The notes under the pieces are model-generated. The model worked only from the letters and a program-made list of their open reading frames with translations, did no database searches and had not been told where the DNA came from. This document shows positions 43,598-53,285 of a DNA stretch of 64,000 nt, one piece after another. The translations under genes were made by a program, and so were the position numbers. The DNA is from Vibrio lentus (GTDB lineage: Bacteria; Pseudomonadota; Gammaproteobacteria; Enterobacterales; Vibrionaceae): contig NZ_JAUFQE010000001.1 of the NCBI RefSeq assembly GCF_030409755.1, forward strand, positions 1,116,001 to 1,180,000, in the 5' to 3' direction. The stretch's first letter is position 1. Every line of letters starts with the position of its first letter.

Positions 43598-44722
43598 CTA
43601 GAGTCGGCTGCGTATCGTCACCAACACAGATAACACACCACAAAATACCAACACCACACCTAAGTCTTGAATCATTCCCGCTAAAGCGAGCCCTGAACCA
43701 ATCAAGGTGTAATACATCAAACCAAACAGTGCACCTGTGCTTCCAGCTTGAGATTGGTAACGCACCAATGCTCGGCTCAAGACATTAGGAATCGCAATAC
43801 CGAATGCCATAACCACCAACATCATCGGAAGCAAGAACCAGATCGTGTGTTGTAAAAAGTACACACCCACTGCGCCTACCGTTTGAAGCCCTGCCGCTAA
43901 GCTAATCAAAGAGATAGATGAAACTTGTCGCTTCAATAGCGCCTTATTAACCAAGCTTCCCAACAAGGTTCCGAACCCAAGCACGACTCCACTATAACCA
44001 AACTGCTCGATACCGAATCCAAGCTGTAAGAAGGTGAATGAACCCAGTTGGTAATACGAAAACAGCGCAATATTGAACGACGCGACAAGCAGTGCCGATA
44101 GCCAAATATCGCCGTCTTTGATCATGTGGATACTGAGCGATTTTAATTGCAACGGCTGCTTAGACTGCTGCGTTTCCGGCAAAGACCATAAACTGTGTAC
44201 TAGCAGCGCCAACACCATGATTAACAAGGCAGTAAACACATATTGATGCCCACCCGCCTTGCTCAATTGGCCACCTAGTAATAACCCGATGATTGGGCTA
44301 ATCGACAGCCCCATGCCCATGTAACCAAACACCTTGGCCAACTCACTACCACTAAAGGCATCTCGTAATATGGTTTGGGTGACGACAGAGCCAACCGCAA
44401 GCCCGAAAGCGCCCATCGCTCTTGCTATCATCAACCACGTAAAGCTATTGGTTTGCATAGCAATGAGTGCCGAACAGGCGAATAGCCCCATACCCAATAA
44501 CATGGTAGGGCGACGTCCCCATTTATCCGCTAACACGCCCCATACCACCACACCCAACGCAAACGCTGAAAAGTAGATCGAGAGGGTTTGTGCCGCTTGT
44601 GTGTAACTCACATCAAAGGATTTCGATATAGAATCCAGAGTCGGGCTATAGATGGTTTCTGCGATTTGAGGGAACATCAACAGCAGTACCATTTGCCATA
44701 AAGAAGGTTTTGTTTTCATCAT
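43598..44722 (-). CDS. MFS drug-efflux transporter (Bcr/CflA-like)
   Basis: A 374-residue, 12-helix transporter. The first-loop MFS motif ADKWGRRPTMLLGMG occurs near residue 57, and IARAMGAFGLAVGSVVTQTILRD near 95 is typical of Bcr/CflA multidrug exporters. The start MMKTKPSLW is chosen because the first helix begins there; longer frames run into the divergent gene. It is divergent to an AraC-type regulator, its probable activator. Confidence 0.88.
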   Translation of the reverse strand: MMKTKPSLWQMVLLLMFPQIAETIYSPTLDSISKSFDVSYTQAAQTLSIYFSAFALGVVVWGVLADKWGRRPTMLLGMGLFACSALIAMQTNSFTWLMIARAMGAFGLAVGSVVTQTILRDAFSGSELAKVFGYMGMGLSISPIIGLLLGGQLSKAGGHQYVFTALLIMVLALLVHSLWSLPETQQSKQPLQLKSLSIHMIKDGDIWLSALLVASFNIALFSYYQLGSFTFLQLGFGIEQFGYSGVVLGFGTLLGSLVNKALLKRQVSSISLISLAAGLQTVGAVGVYFLQHTIWFLLPMMLVVMAFGIAIPNVLSRALVRYQSQAGSTGALFGLMYYTLIGSGLALAGMIQDLGVVLVFCGVLSVLVTIRSRL

Positions 44723-44816
44723 TTTTCCAAGACCAGTGAACTTGACGGGAAGTCTAGAGGAAACTAACCTTGGCTCGTTAACAACATTAAAACCAAAAAC
44801 AACAAGATTGAGACAA

Positions 44817-45590
44817 ATGGCATTTATCGATGACAGCTGTGCTTTTGACGCCGATAGCATTGAAGCAAGCGTAGTGGGAATAGCGGCAGAGCTAGGACAG
44901 CATGATTCAGGTATTCATCAGCATCGCAAAGGGCAATTACTTTACGCGCCGCAAGGGTGCATTACCTTAACACTGAATAATGCTTTGTGTATTCTGCCTC
45001 CAACTAAGGCTGTGTGGATCCCGCCACATGTTCCACACCGAGCACAAATGACCAACGTGGTCGCGTATCGTTCTCTGTATTTTGATACCGATGTATTTGA
45101 GTGCCCAGAAGAGATCACAACGATTAAAGTTAACGATTTACTGAAAGCGCTGATCAATAAGATCGCATTATGGGAATGGGATATCGCGGAGCACAAGACA
45201 CTCAATACGTCTGCGCTTTTTTGGGAAGAATTCCATTCCTTAACGCACCAAACCTTAATGCTTCCACTCCCAACAGACCGACGATTGGCGCGTTTCTGCA
45301 CACAAGTCAACAAAGCCGATTTTATCGTCCCTCCGTTGAATGTATTGGCATCATCCGTTGGAGCGAGTAGTAAAACCATCACTCGTCTATTTAAAGCCGA
45401 AGCAGGCATGACCTATCAAGATTGGCGTCAACAATGGCGTTTGATTAAGGCGATCGAGCTACTTGCTCAAAACCGAACCGTTACCGACACAGCACACTAT
45501 TTAGAGTTCTCTTCGAACAGCGCTTTCATTGCCTTTTTCAAACAACAAACCGGACAAACACCACTGGCTTTTACCAAGTTGGGAACGTGA
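44817..45590 (+). CDS. AraC-family regulator with N-terminal cupin
   Basis: A 257-residue regulator. The N-terminal cupin-like sensor contains HQHRKGQLLYAPQGCITLTL and PTKAVWIPPHVPHRAQM. The C-terminal AraC domain has LNVLASSVGASSKTITRLFKAEAGMTYQDWRQQWRL and the second helix-turn-helix VTDTAHYLEFSSNSAFIAFFKQQTGQTPLAF. The ATG at 44817 (MAFIDDS) is preferred to an upstream frame overlapping the divergent MFS gene. It is the likely regulator of that exporter. Confidence 0.88.
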   Translation: MAFIDDSCAFDADSIEASVVGIAAELGQHDSGIHQHRKGQLLYAPQGCITLTLNNALCILPPTKAVWIPPHVPHRAQMTNVVAYRSLYFDTDVFECPEEITTIKVNDLLKALINKIALWEWDIAEHKTLNTSALFWEEFHSLTHQTLMLPLPTDRRLARFCTQVNKADFIVPPLNVLASSVGASSKTITRLFKAEAGMTYQDWRQQWRLIKAIELLAQNRTVTDTAHYLEFSSNSAFIAFFKQQTGQTPLAFTKLGT

Positions 45591-45631
45591 TTGTTGTGCT
45601 ATCAATTCATGGCTTTGTTAAGAGCAGATAC

Positions 45632-45662
45632 AAAAAAACCAGAACATGAGTTCTGGTTTTTA
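45632..45662. terminator. Bidirectional intrinsic terminator
   Basis: AAAAACCAGAAC/GTTCTGGTTTTT with a 4-base loop between the convergent AraC and uxuA genes. Confidence 0.92.
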
Positions 45663-45689
45663 GGAGTATTTTAAAACTCGATGCCGTCG

Positions 45690-46877
45690 TTACTTAGTAT
45701 AGAAAGCACGTTTCAATGCCATTTCTAAGCCGCGAACTTCAGCCAAGCCTTTCAATCGACCAATCGCCGAATAACCTGGGTTAGTGGTTTTCTTCAGGTC
45801 ATCCAGCATTTGATGACCGTGATCCGGACGCATTGGAATTAAACGGTGATCGCCCACTTCTGCACGACGATTTTCTTCATCCAAAATTGCCATTACAACG
45901 TTATACATGTCCACATCACCATCTAGGTGCGCTGCTTCGTGGAATGTCATTGGGTTGCTCTCTTCGCGCTTAGTAGAACGCAGGTGCGTAAAGTAAATTC
46001 GGTCACCGTGCTTTTTGATCATATTGACCAAATCATTGTCGCCACGTACACCGTATGAGCCCGTGCACATCGTCAAGCCATTCATTTTGCTTGGCACATG
46101 CTCGGTCAACCAATCAATGTCTTCGATCGTTGAAACGATGCGAGGCAAGCCTAAAATTGGACGCGGTGGATCGTCAGGATGAACCGCCATCTTCAAACCA
46201 TTTGCATCACAGATAGGCATCAGCTCAGCAAGGAAATGAGACATGTGCTCACGTAGTTTATCTTTGTCGATGCCCGCATAGCGGTCTAGCTGTGCTTGAA
46301 ACGCTTCAAGTGTGTAGCCTTCTTCAGCGCCCGGCAAACCGGCGATAATGTTGTTGGTCAGTTGCTGAATTTGCTCAGGCGTCATGTTGTTGAAGTAATC
46401 CAACGCTTGCGCTTGCTCTGACTCTGAATAGTCCGATTCTGCACCCGGACGCTTCAAGATATGCAGCTCAAATGCCGCAAACGCAATTTGGTCAAAACGC
46501 AGTGCGCGAGAGCCATCTGGCATTTCAAATTCTAAATCAGTACGTGTCCAGTCCAACACAGGCATGAAGTTATAACAAACCGTGTCAATGCCACACTCAG
46601 CAAGGTTAGACAGAGTTTGCTTATAGTTATCAATCCACTGCAGGTAGTTGCCAGTTTGAGTTTTGATCTCTTCGTGCACCGGCACGCTTTCTACGACCGA
46701 CCACGTTAAACCTTTCTCTTCGATAATGGCTTTACGCTTAAGGATTTCTTCTTTTGTCCAAACTTCACCATTTGGAATATGATGCAGTGCATTCACAATA
46801 CCAGTTGCGCCCGCTTGACGAATATCGTCTAGCGAAACTTGATCATTAGGGCCGTACCAACGCCACGTTTGTTCCAT
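45690..46877 (-). CDS. uxuA: Mannonate dehydratase
   Basis: Dehydrates D-mannonate to 2-keto-3-deoxygluconate (KDG). The 395 residues match UxuA. Clear family stretches are [36 protein letters not shown] at the start, [20 protein letters not shown] near 225, [19 protein letters not shown] near 257 and [12 protein letters not shown] near 343, with His/Asp metal ligands. It is monocistronic or co-expressed with the downstream-facing GntR gene on the same strand, and encodes the step between UxuB and KdgK, which lie in the operon 5 kb away. Confidence 0.96.
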   Translation of the reverse strand: MEQTWRWYGPNDQVSLDDIRQAGATGIVNALHHIPNGEVWTKEEILKRKAIIEEKGLTWSVVESVPVHEEIKTQTGNYLQWIDNYKQTLSNLAECGIDTVCYNFMPVLDWTRTDLEFEMPDGSRALRFDQIAFAAFELHILKRPGAESDYSESEQAQALDYFNNMTPEQIQQLTNNIIAGLPGAEEGYTLEAFQAQLDRYAGIDKDKLREHMSHFLAELMPICDANGLKMAVHPDDPPRPILGLPRIVSTIEDIDWLTEHVPSKMNGLTMCTGSYGVRGDNDLVNMIKKHGDRIYFTHLRSTKREESNPMTFHEAAHLDGDVDMYNVVMAILDEENRRAEVGDHRLIPMRPDHGHQMLDDLKKTTNPGYSAIGRLKGLAEVRGLEMALKRAFYTK

Positions 46878-47085
46878 GAGACTTACCTTTCTTTAAGACG
46901 CACTTAGCCGGCTCGAATTAATCAAGCTAAATGCAATAACGACTTCTTAATGGCAGCAATGACAATTACTGCCCGAGATAGCACCGGTCTACGCCGGTCT
47001 AAAGACGATTACTTATCTACAACCTAGTGAATGAATCAGCTTTCAAGAGGAGCCTTGTCGCTGAATTCAACGTTAGCTTTCAGAA

Positions 47086-47868
47086 CTAACTTTCTGTGCT
47101 AAGCAGCACCACTGGGTTGGAACTAAATAAGTAGCCATCAAAGTTTGGGTCATCAATGTCTGACAGCGCTAACAAACGCTGTTTAACATTCTCAAGGTGT
47201 TGCCACATTGCGTTCTTAGCAGCGACAGGATCTTTGCGCTGTAAGGCGGCGAGGATACGAGCGTGATCATCTAACCATTCTTCACGGTAATCTTGACCAC
47301 TGATGTGAGAGTGGAGTTTATTCCACATTGGACTCTTTTCGCGTCGATCCCAGGATTGTTTCAGCATATCTACCAGAACAGAGTTTTGAGTGGCCTCTGC
47401 AATACACATGTGAAATCTTTCATCTCCGCTGCAATCGGTGGTGCCGCTTGCAAGCTCTTCGCGCTCGAGTTCGAGTGCAGAGCGCATCTTAATGATGTCG
47501 CCCGGAGTGACCTGAGTTGCCGCAAACTCCGCGATATTACTTTCCAGTAATTGGCGGGCCTGCAGCATCTCGAATGGACCAGCATCATCGCTGACCACAT
47601 TCTCGCGAGAATGAGTTGGAATGTTCAGGACATAAACACCCGACCCTTTTTTCACCTCAACTAAGTTTTCAAGCTCCAGCATGATGATCGCTTCACGCAC
47701 CACTGTGCGGCTTACATCTAGACGATCAGCAATATCGCGTTCTGGAGGTAATCGATCTCCAACCTTATACAGGCCTTCAATCAGTTCTCTTCTTAGTACT
47801 AACCCTATCTCCTGATAAGGTCTTTTCGGCTCGAAAGGCATCATGATGATATTGTCACTTCTTTCCAT
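47086..47868 (-). CDS. uxuR: GntR/FadR-family regulator of the glucuronate regulon (UxuR/ExuR-like)
   Basis: A 260-residue repressor. The winged helix-turn-helix near residues 15-80 (GLVLRRELIEGLYKVGDRLPPERDIADRLDVSRTVVREAIIMLELENLVEVKKGSGVYV) is followed by an FCD ligand domain with the metal-binding Asp/His pattern (ERFHMCIAEATQNSVL). It lies between uxuA and the TRAP genes. TTGGT-N2-ACCAA sites in front of itself, the TRAP genes and the GH3 gene suggest it controls all of them. The inducer is likely fructuronate or a similar uronate, by analogy. Confidence 0.87.
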   Translation of the reverse strand: MERSDNIIMMPFEPKRPYQEIGLVLRRELIEGLYKVGDRLPPERDIADRLDVSRTVVREAIIMLELENLVEVKKGSGVYVLNIPTHSRENVVSDDAGPFEMLQARQLLESNIAEFAATQVTPGDIIKMRSALELEREELASGTTDCSGDERFHMCIAEATQNSVLVDMLKQSWDRREKSPMWNKLHSHISGQDYREEWLDDHARILAALQRKDPVAAKNAMWQHLENVKQRLLALSDIDDPNFDGYLFSSNPVVLLSTES

Positions 47869-47890
47869 TGTATTTCTCTCGCCATCATAA

Positions 47891-47914
47891 TGACCAAATA
47901 TAATTGGTCAACCT
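47891..47914. promoter_or_regulatory. GntR-type operator upstream of the regulator gene
   Basis: TGACCAAATATAATTGGTCA (47891-47910) is a near-perfect dyad; its right arm is also the left half of TTGGTCAACC. It lies about 25 bp before the regulator start, suggesting autoregulation. Confidence 0.65.
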
Positions 47915-47975
47915 CTATATCCTAAAATGCAGTAACACCTTGTTTTTGTATTACTATTTTTTCTATATTTGTTCG

Positions 47976-48962
47976 TTATTCAACAGACTGAATACGATCA
48001 ATCAATGCGCTCAATTCTGGATCCGTTTTATCTAGCGCGTCATACATAGGTTGAACCGCGAGTGCGAACGCAGCCTTGTCTGGTTCCACAAAAGTAACGC
48101 CCATTTCCTCGGCTTTAGCACGCTCTTTTGCTTCCGATTCAGCCCACAATTTTTTCATCAATTCAGATGAATCACTTGCCGCTTTCATTAGCGCATCTTG
48201 TTGTTCTGTAGTCAGTTTATCGTATGCTCTGGTTGAGATAACTAACACATCCGGAACCATCGTGTGCTCATCTAAGCTGAAGTATTTAGACACTTCACTG
48301 TGACGGCTCAAGCTGAAAGAAGGAATGTTATTTTCAGCCGCATCCACTACACCTTGCTGCAGTGCTGTGTACAACTCACCGTAAGCTAGTGGCGTTGGGT
48401 TACCGCCTAACGCTTTCACCATCGCAATTGCTGATGGGCTTGGTTGAACACGAACTTTCAAACCTTTCAGATCTTCTGGCGTGTTAATTGGCTTATTGGT
48501 ATAGAAGCTACGCGCACCAGCGTCGTAGTAAGTCACACCAATAAAGCCGCTATCACGAGAAGAGTTAAGAATGTCACGGCCCACTTCACCATCAGTCACA
48601 CTGTAGTAGTGCGCTTGATCGCGGAATAAGTAAGGCATGTTGAATGATGAATAAGCAGGAGAAAAAGCTTCTAGCTCAGCAGCATTGCTTTTCACCATAT
48701 CTAAAGCGCCGTTCTGCATCAGCTCCATAGATTCACGCTGTGTACCCAATTGAGCGTCAGGGTAAATACGAATACGCACCTCACCATCAGTCAATTCACG
48801 TACTTCTTTCGCCATAAACGTCATCGCTTCATGTACTGCATGGTCACGAGGGTGGTTATGGCTCAGTTTCAATGTTGTCGCTGCATAAGCAGAAGCTGTT
48901 GCTCCAAAAGTGAAAGCAGCACCGACAACCGCACTAATCAAAGTTTTACGCGTCATCATCAT
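47976..48962 (-). CDS. TRAP transporter substrate-binding protein (DctP family), probable glucuronate binder
   Basis: A 328-residue periplasmic solute receptor with signal peptide ending ASAYA. DctP features are TTLKLSHNHPRDHAVHEAMTFMAKEV, the GALDMVKSNAAELEAF segment and KGLKVRVQPSPSAIAMVKALGGNPTPLAYGELYTALQQGVVDAAENN near 155-200, which contains the conserved Arg that binds the ligand carboxylate. Divergent to dctQ/dctM across a 296-bp promoter with three GntR-type operators. A D-glucuronate ligand is inferred from the neighbouring pathway. Confidence 0.9.
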   Translation of the reverse strand: MMMTRKTLISAVVGAAFTFGATASAYAATTLKLSHNHPRDHAVHEAMTFMAKEVRELTDGEVRIRIYPDAQLGTQRESMELMQNGALDMVKSNAAELEAFSPAYSSFNMPYLFRDQAHYYSVTDGEVGRDILNSSRDSGFIGVTYYDAGARSFYTNKPINTPEDLKGLKVRVQPSPSAIAMVKALGGNPTPLAYGELYTALQQGVVDAAENNIPSFSLSRHSEVSKYFSLDEHTMVPDVLVISTRAYDKLTTEQQDALMKAASDSSELMKKLWAESEAKERAKAEEMGVTFVEPDKAAFALAVQPMYDALDKTDPELSALIDRIQSVE

Positions 48963-49060
48963 TCTTATTCTCCGTGGATTGGTTATCCAAAATGTAGGGT
49001 GTTTTTTGTTATGGGCTCATATTGGGGCTCAAAAAAGGAACCGTCAAAGCTGAAATTAAA

Positions 49061-49220
49061 ATTGATTGACCAATATCACAATAAAAACCCATAAATTGGT
49101 CAACCAAAATCATTTGTGAAGTTGCTCACGCCAACCAAAAAATGAATAGCTTATGATTCAGCCAGATTTTTGAACATACTATCCCTACATAGAAACAGTT
49201 TCTTACATTGGTAAACCAAT
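49061..49220. promoter_or_regulatory. Three GntR-type operators in the TRAP divergent promoter
   Basis: ATTGATTGACCAAT (49061-49074), TTGGT-CA-ACCAA (49096-49107) and ATTGGTAAACCAAT (49207-49220). The last two have perfect arms. They lie between dctP on the minus strand and dctQ-dctM on the plus strand, so one repressor could switch both directions. Confidence 0.82.
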
Positions 49221-49258
49221 TGTTATGAGATACGCAATTTTGTTGAAAGGAAATAAAC

Positions 49259-49771
49259 ATGAATAAATTGGTCAGTTACATAAATAGAGGGTTGGCCGCC
49301 TTTACAGTGTCTCTATCGTCTTTCTTAGTGCTATGTGTGATATGGCAGGTTTTATCCCGCTATGTTATTGGCAAACCAAGTACTGTTACCGACGAGCTCG
49401 CGCGTTATCTCTTTATGTGGGTAGCCTTAATTGGTGCCGCCTATACAACGGGTCTGAAACGCCATCTTGCCATCGACCTGCTTACGATGAAGCTGACTGG
49501 CAAACGTAAATTAATCAACGAAATCGTTATCCAAATAGCCATCGCTTCTTTCTCTTATATCGTTCTGGTGCACGGTGGAAGCCAACTTGCTGCTAAAACG
49601 CTTGCGATGGGACAGCTGACTCCCGCTCTAGGTTTAGAAATGGGCTACATCTACTTCTGCTTGCCTATCAGTGGCGCTTTGATGATTTTTTACTCCGTCG
49701 TATTTACTTACGAACGCGTTAAACAATTAATGTCAGGTGACGATTTGATCACCGACTCACAACTTGATTGA
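49259..49771 (+). CDS. TRAP transporter small permease (DctQ)
   Basis: A 170-residue inner-membrane protein with four hydrophobic helices (about 15-37, 52-70, 90-112, 135-155). The motif DELARYLFMWVALIGAAYTTGLKRHLAIDLLTMKL is characteristic of DctQ. It pairs with the large permease encoded 15 bp downstream and with the divergent receptor. AAAGGAAATAAAC precedes the ATG. Confidence 0.92.
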   Translation: MNKLVSYINRGLAAFTVSLSSFLVLCVIWQVLSRYVIGKPSTVTDELARYLFMWVALIGAAYTTGLKRHLAIDLLTMKLTGKRKLINEIVIQIAIASFSYIVLVHGGSQLAAKTLAMGQLTPALGLEMGYIYFCLPISGALMIFYSVVFTYERVKQLMSGDDLITDSQLD

Positions 49772-49786
49772 TAGAAGGATTTCACA

Positions 49787-51094
49787 ATGGAATGGCAAGT
49801 AATACTGACCTTATTCGGTAGTTTCGCTGTACTGCTTACAATCGGTGTACCGGTCTCTTTTGCGATTGGTTTATCGTCACTAGCAACCATCTTAATGAGC
49901 TTACCGCTTGAGCCGGCTATCGCGGTGGTTGCTCAACGCATGGCCGCTGGCCTTGATAACTTTGCATTACTGGCAATCCCGTTCTTCATTTTGGCGGGTA
50001 ACATCATGAACCAAGGCGGCATTGCGCTGCGTCTGATCAACTTCGCGAAAGTGTTGGGTGGTCGTCTGCCGGGTTCATTGGCACACGTAAACGTGATGGC
50101 AAACATGATGTTTGGCTCTATCTCAGGATCAGCGGTAGCATCGGCAGCTGCAGTTGGTGGCACCATGTCTCCTCTGCAAAAGAAAGACGGCTACGACGAA
50201 AACTTCTCTGCGGCGGTTAACATTACTTCGTGTCCTACTGGTCTATTGATTCCACCAAGTAACACGCTGATCGTTTTCTCTTTGGTTTCTGGTGGTACTT
50301 CAATCGCGGCATTGTTCTTAGCGGGTTACATCCCAGGTCTCATCATGGGGCTAAGTATCATGATTGTGGCGGGTATTATTGCAAAACGTCGTGGTTACCC
50401 TGTTGCAGCGCGTCCTTCACTATCAATGGTTTGGGATACCTTCCTAAAAGCAGCGCCTTCTCTGGCACTGATCGGCATCATCATGGGTGGCATCATTGGC
50501 GGTATCTTTACTGCAACTGAAGCTTCTGCGATTGCCGTGGTATACACGTTTGTTTTAGCCGTGCTTATCTACCGTGAAGTAAAATGGCGTGATATTCCAA
50601 AGATCATCCTTGAGTCTGCAGTAACAACTTCTATCGTTCTATTACTTGTTGGCGCATCAATGGGGATGTCTTGGGCAATGGCGAACGCCGATGTGCCTTA
50701 CATGATTGCTGATGCATTACTGGCGGTTTCTGATAACCCGCTAATGATCCTACTGATTATCAACGTGATTCTGCTGATTGTGGGTATCTTCATGGATATG
50801 ACACCTGCGGTACTGATCTTCACACCAATCTTCCTACCAATCGCGCTAGACCTAGGCATCGACCCTGTGCACTTCGGCATCATGATGACCTTCAACCTAG
50901 CTATCGGTATCTGTACGCCGCCAGTAGGTAGTGCGCTATTCATCGGTTGTTCGGTTGCCAACATTGCCATCGACAAAGTCATCAAACCTTTGCTGCCATT
51001 CTATGCAGCACTGATTGCAGCCCTAATGGCCGTTACTTTCATCCCTGAGCTGAGCTTGTTCCTACCTGAATTGGTACTGGGCTACGGTTCGTAA
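49787..51094 (+). CDS. TRAP transporter large permease (DctM)
   Basis: A 435-residue sodium-coupled permease with about 12 helices. Family signatures are LAIPFFILAGNIMNQGGIALRLINFA near 62, GSISGSAVASAAAVGGTMSPLQKKDGYDENFSAAVN near 109-144, LLIPPSNTLIVFSLVSGGTS near 153 and HFGIMMTFNLAIGICTPPVG near 361. It ends before a strong terminator and an IS200-type element that separates it from uxuB. Confidence 0.94.
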   Translation: MEWQVILTLFGSFAVLLTIGVPVSFAIGLSSLATILMSLPLEPAIAVVAQRMAAGLDNFALLAIPFFILAGNIMNQGGIALRLINFAKVLGGRLPGSLAHVNVMANMMFGSISGSAVASAAAVGGTMSPLQKKDGYDENFSAAVNITSCPTGLLIPPSNTLIVFSLVSGGTSIAALFLAGYIPGLIMGLSIMIVAGIIAKRRGYPVAARPSLSMVWDTFLKAAPSLALIGIIMGGIIGGIFTATEASAIAVVYTFVLAVLIYREVKWRDIPKIILESAVTTSIVLLLVGASMGMSWAMANADVPYMIADALLAVSDNPLMILLIINVILLIVGIFMDMTPAVLIFTPIFLPIALDLGIDPVHFGIMMTFNLAIGICTPPVGSALFIGCSVANIAIDKVIKPLLPFYAALIAALMAVTFIPELSLFLPELVLGYGS

Positions 51095-51150
51095 TTTGGT
51101 CACAGATAGATTCTAAGACTGCTAAACACTCAAACGCTTTATCAAAAAAA

Positions 51151-51179
51151 ATATCCGCCTTCTTAGAAGGCGGTTTTGC
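51151..51179 (+). terminator. Intrinsic terminator after dctM
   Basis: CCGCCTTC/GAAGGCGG (51155-51173), 3-base loop, then TTTTGCTTT. It lies before the IS200-type element and implies that uxuB onward has its own promoter. Confidence 0.82.
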
Positions 51180-51182
51180 TTT

Positions 51183-51760
51183 ATAACCCCCTAGAAGGGG
51201 GCGTCCACGCTATCAGTTCTTCAATAACTGCAGTTGTTGTTCATACTCTATGTCCTGTTTATCTTGGTGTCGGACATATCGTCGAATGACTTCTTCATTC
51301 ACACCGACCGTATCTACAAAATACCCTCTAGCCCAAAAGTGATTTCCCCATAGTTTCTTACGTATATGTGGAAATTTATTGAAAAGTCTAATTGCTGTCC
51401 GGCCCTTTAAAACTCCTAACAAACTCGAGATCGACAACTTGGGAGGAATAATGACAACAAGATGAACATGATCTGGTTGAACATTTAACTCTAAAACCTC
51501 GCAGTCTTTCATATTGCACAAAATATAAATTGAACGATAAAGCTCCTTTCCAACCTTATCTTTCAAAATCTTATATCTATACTTTGGAGTCCAAACTATA
51601 TGGTATTTGCAACGCCAATAGACATGTGATGAACTTCTGTAATCGCCCATGTGGTTGTTTCCTCTTACTTGTGGTGAATAAGAGGTTACTTCTAACATGG
51701 GCACTTCTTCAGGCTATAGCCTAGAGGAACAATCACCACCGCCCTAGGCGGTGGTTTTGA
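51183..51760 (-). mobile_element. IS200/IS605-type insertion element (tnpA only)
   Basis: About 0.58 kb between dctM and uxuB. Subterminal hairpins mark both ends: CCCCCT-AGA-AGGGGG (51187-51201) and ACCACCGCC-CTA-GGCGGTGGT (51735-51755). As expected for single-strand peel-and-paste elements, there are no inverted terminal repeats or target duplication, so limits are approximate. It carries one intact Y1 transposase on the minus strand, opposite to the operon. Confidence 0.82.
51213..51650 (-). CDS. tnpA: IS200-family Y1 (HUH) transposase TnpA
   Basis: A 145-residue single-strand DNA transposase. The HUH motif is HVH in VQPDHVHLVVIIPP near residue 63, and the catalytic Tyr lies in the final helix region (EEVIRRYVRHQ near 124). 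VYWRCKYHIVWTPKYRYKIL near residue 10 is a strong family signature. The ATG at 51650 has AGAGGAAA upstream; an earlier in-frame start would add 18 residues. No truncation is seen. Confidence 0.95.
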   Translation of the reverse strand: MGDYRSSSHVYWRCKYHIVWTPKYRYKILKDKVGKELYRSIYILCNMKDCEVLELNVQPDHVHLVVIIPPKLSISSLLGVLKGRTAIRLFNKFPHIRKKLWGNHFWARGYFVDTVGVNEEVIRRYVRHQDKQDIEYEQQLQLLKN

Positions 51761-51773
51761 GGAGCCAATAAAA

Positions 51774-51795
51774 TCCCGCTGGTTCGCTGGCGGGA
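51774..51795. terminator. Hairpin in the uxuB leader
   Basis: TCCCGC-N10-GCGGGA, flanked by A-tracts, ends 14 bp before the uxuB ATG. It could terminate minus-strand transcripts from the IS or act as a leader structure; its role is unclear. Confidence 0.5.
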
Positions 51796-51809
51796 AAAGG
51801 AACTGAATA

Positions 51810-53273
51810 ATGAAGACTGTTGCTAACTCTACGCTGCCAAACACTGTATTACGACCTGACTACGACCGTTCAGCACTCCAAAGCCGTATTGTGCACCTTG
51901 GTTTCGGTGCATTTCACCGAGCGCACCAAGCGCTATTCACCAATGAAATGCTAAGCAAAACCAACACTGATTGGGGTATTTGCGAAATTAACCTATTCGG
52001 CGGCGAAGATTTGATTGAATCACTTCGCGCGCAAGACCACCTTTACACCGTTGCTGAAAAAGGCGCTGAATCCACAGACGTTAAAGTAATCGGCTCAGTG
52101 ACTGAATCACTGCATCCAAACCTAGACGGTATCGAAGCTGTTTTAGAAAAAATGGCTGAGCCTCAAGTGGCGATCGTGTCGATGACGATCACAGAGAAAG
52201 GCTACTGCGCTGACCCAGCGACCGGCAAACTCGACAAAAATAACCCATTAGTCATCGCTGACCTAGCTAACCCAACTCAACCTAAATCAGCATTAGGTTA
52301 CATTGTCCAAGCCCTAAAAATTCGCCGCGAACGTGGCTTAAAACCATTCACGGTCATGTCTTGCGACAACGTGCAAGAGAACGGTCATGTGGCAAAAGCA
52401 GCAATCATTGAGTTCGCTCAACTGCTTGACCCAGAATTACGTGATTGGATTGAAACTAATGTCACCTTCCCATGCACCATGGTTGACCGCATCGTACCCG
52501 CAGCAACCGAAGAGACACTGACAGAAATTGCAGAACTGCTTGGTTGTGAAGACCCGTGTGGCATCGCCTGTGAACCATTCCGCCAATGGGTGATTGAAGA
52601 TAACTTTGTGGCAGGCCGCCCAGACTGGAATATTGCTGGCGCAGAGTTCGTAGAAGATGTGGTGCCTTACGAAGAGATGAAACTGCGTATGCTCAATGGC
52701 AGTCACTCTTTCCTTGCTTACCTTGGATACCTTGGTGGTTACGACCATATTTCCGACACCATGACAGATGCAGGCTACCGCAAAGCCGCTTTTGACATGA
52801 TGATGAAATCCCAAGCACCTTCACTAACTATGCCTGAAGGGACTGATTTGGAAGGTTACGCAACCTTGCTGATCAACCGCTTCACCAACCCAAGTTTGAA
52901 ACATAAGACATGGCAGATTGCGATGGATGGTAGTCAGAAGATCCCTCAGCGTATGGGTGGCAGCTTGCGATTCCATTTAGAGCAAGGCTCAGACTTCTCA
53001 TGGCTTGCGACGGCCATCGCTGGCTGGATGCGCTATGTATCGGGTGTTGATGAGCAAGGCAATGAGATCGATGTTCGCGACCCAATGGTAGATACACTTC
53101 GCCAGATCTGCGACCAGCATGGACTCAATGTATCTGTGGTTCCGGCGTTGCTTGCGGTTGAAGCGATTTTCCCTGCCGAACTAGGTCAAAACCCACAGGT
53201 GATTGATGCGGTAAGTTCAGCGTACCAATCATTAATTGAACATGGTGCTGTTGCGACCGTGGCTGCGTTATAA
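51810..53273 (+). CDS. uxuB: Fructuronate reductase (mannitol dehydrogenase family)
   Basis: Reduces D-fructuronate to D-mannonate with NADH. The 487 residues match the polyol dehydrogenase family. The Rossmann start RIVHLGFGAFHRAHQALFTNEML is near residue 27; the C-terminal domain carries KLRMLNGSHSFLAYLGYLGG near 290, containing the catalytic Lys of the family. AAGGAACTGAAT precedes the ATG. It opens the uxuB-uxaC-kdgK-eda operon, with 12 bp to the next gene. Confidence 0.93.
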   Translation: MKTVANSTLPNTVLRPDYDRSALQSRIVHLGFGAFHRAHQALFTNEMLSKTNTDWGICEINLFGGEDLIESLRAQDHLYTVAEKGAESTDVKVIGSVTESLHPNLDGIEAVLEKMAEPQVAIVSMTITEKGYCADPATGKLDKNNPLVIADLANPTQPKSALGYIVQALKIRRERGLKPFTVMSCDNVQENGHVAKAAIIEFAQLLDPELRDWIETNVTFPCTMVDRIVPAATEETLTEIAELLGCEDPCGIACEPFRQWVIEDNFVAGRPDWNIAGAEFVEDVVPYEEMKLRMLNGSHSFLAYLGYLGGYDHISDTMTDAGYRKAAFDMMMKSQAPSLTMPEGTDLEGYATLLINRFTNPSLKHKTWQIAMDGSQKIPQRMGGSLRFHLEQGSDFSWLATAIAGWMRYVSGVDEQGNEIDVRDPMVDTLRQICDQHGLNVSVVPALLAVEAIFPAELGQNPQVIDAVSSAYQSLIEHGAVATVAAL

Positions 53274-53285
53274 GGAGTACAAACA

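Noticed and set aside
46985..47008. Direct repeat CCGGTCTACG/CCGGTCTAAA upstream of uxuA
   Set aside because: Short, two copies only, and unlike the GntR operator; no function can be argued.
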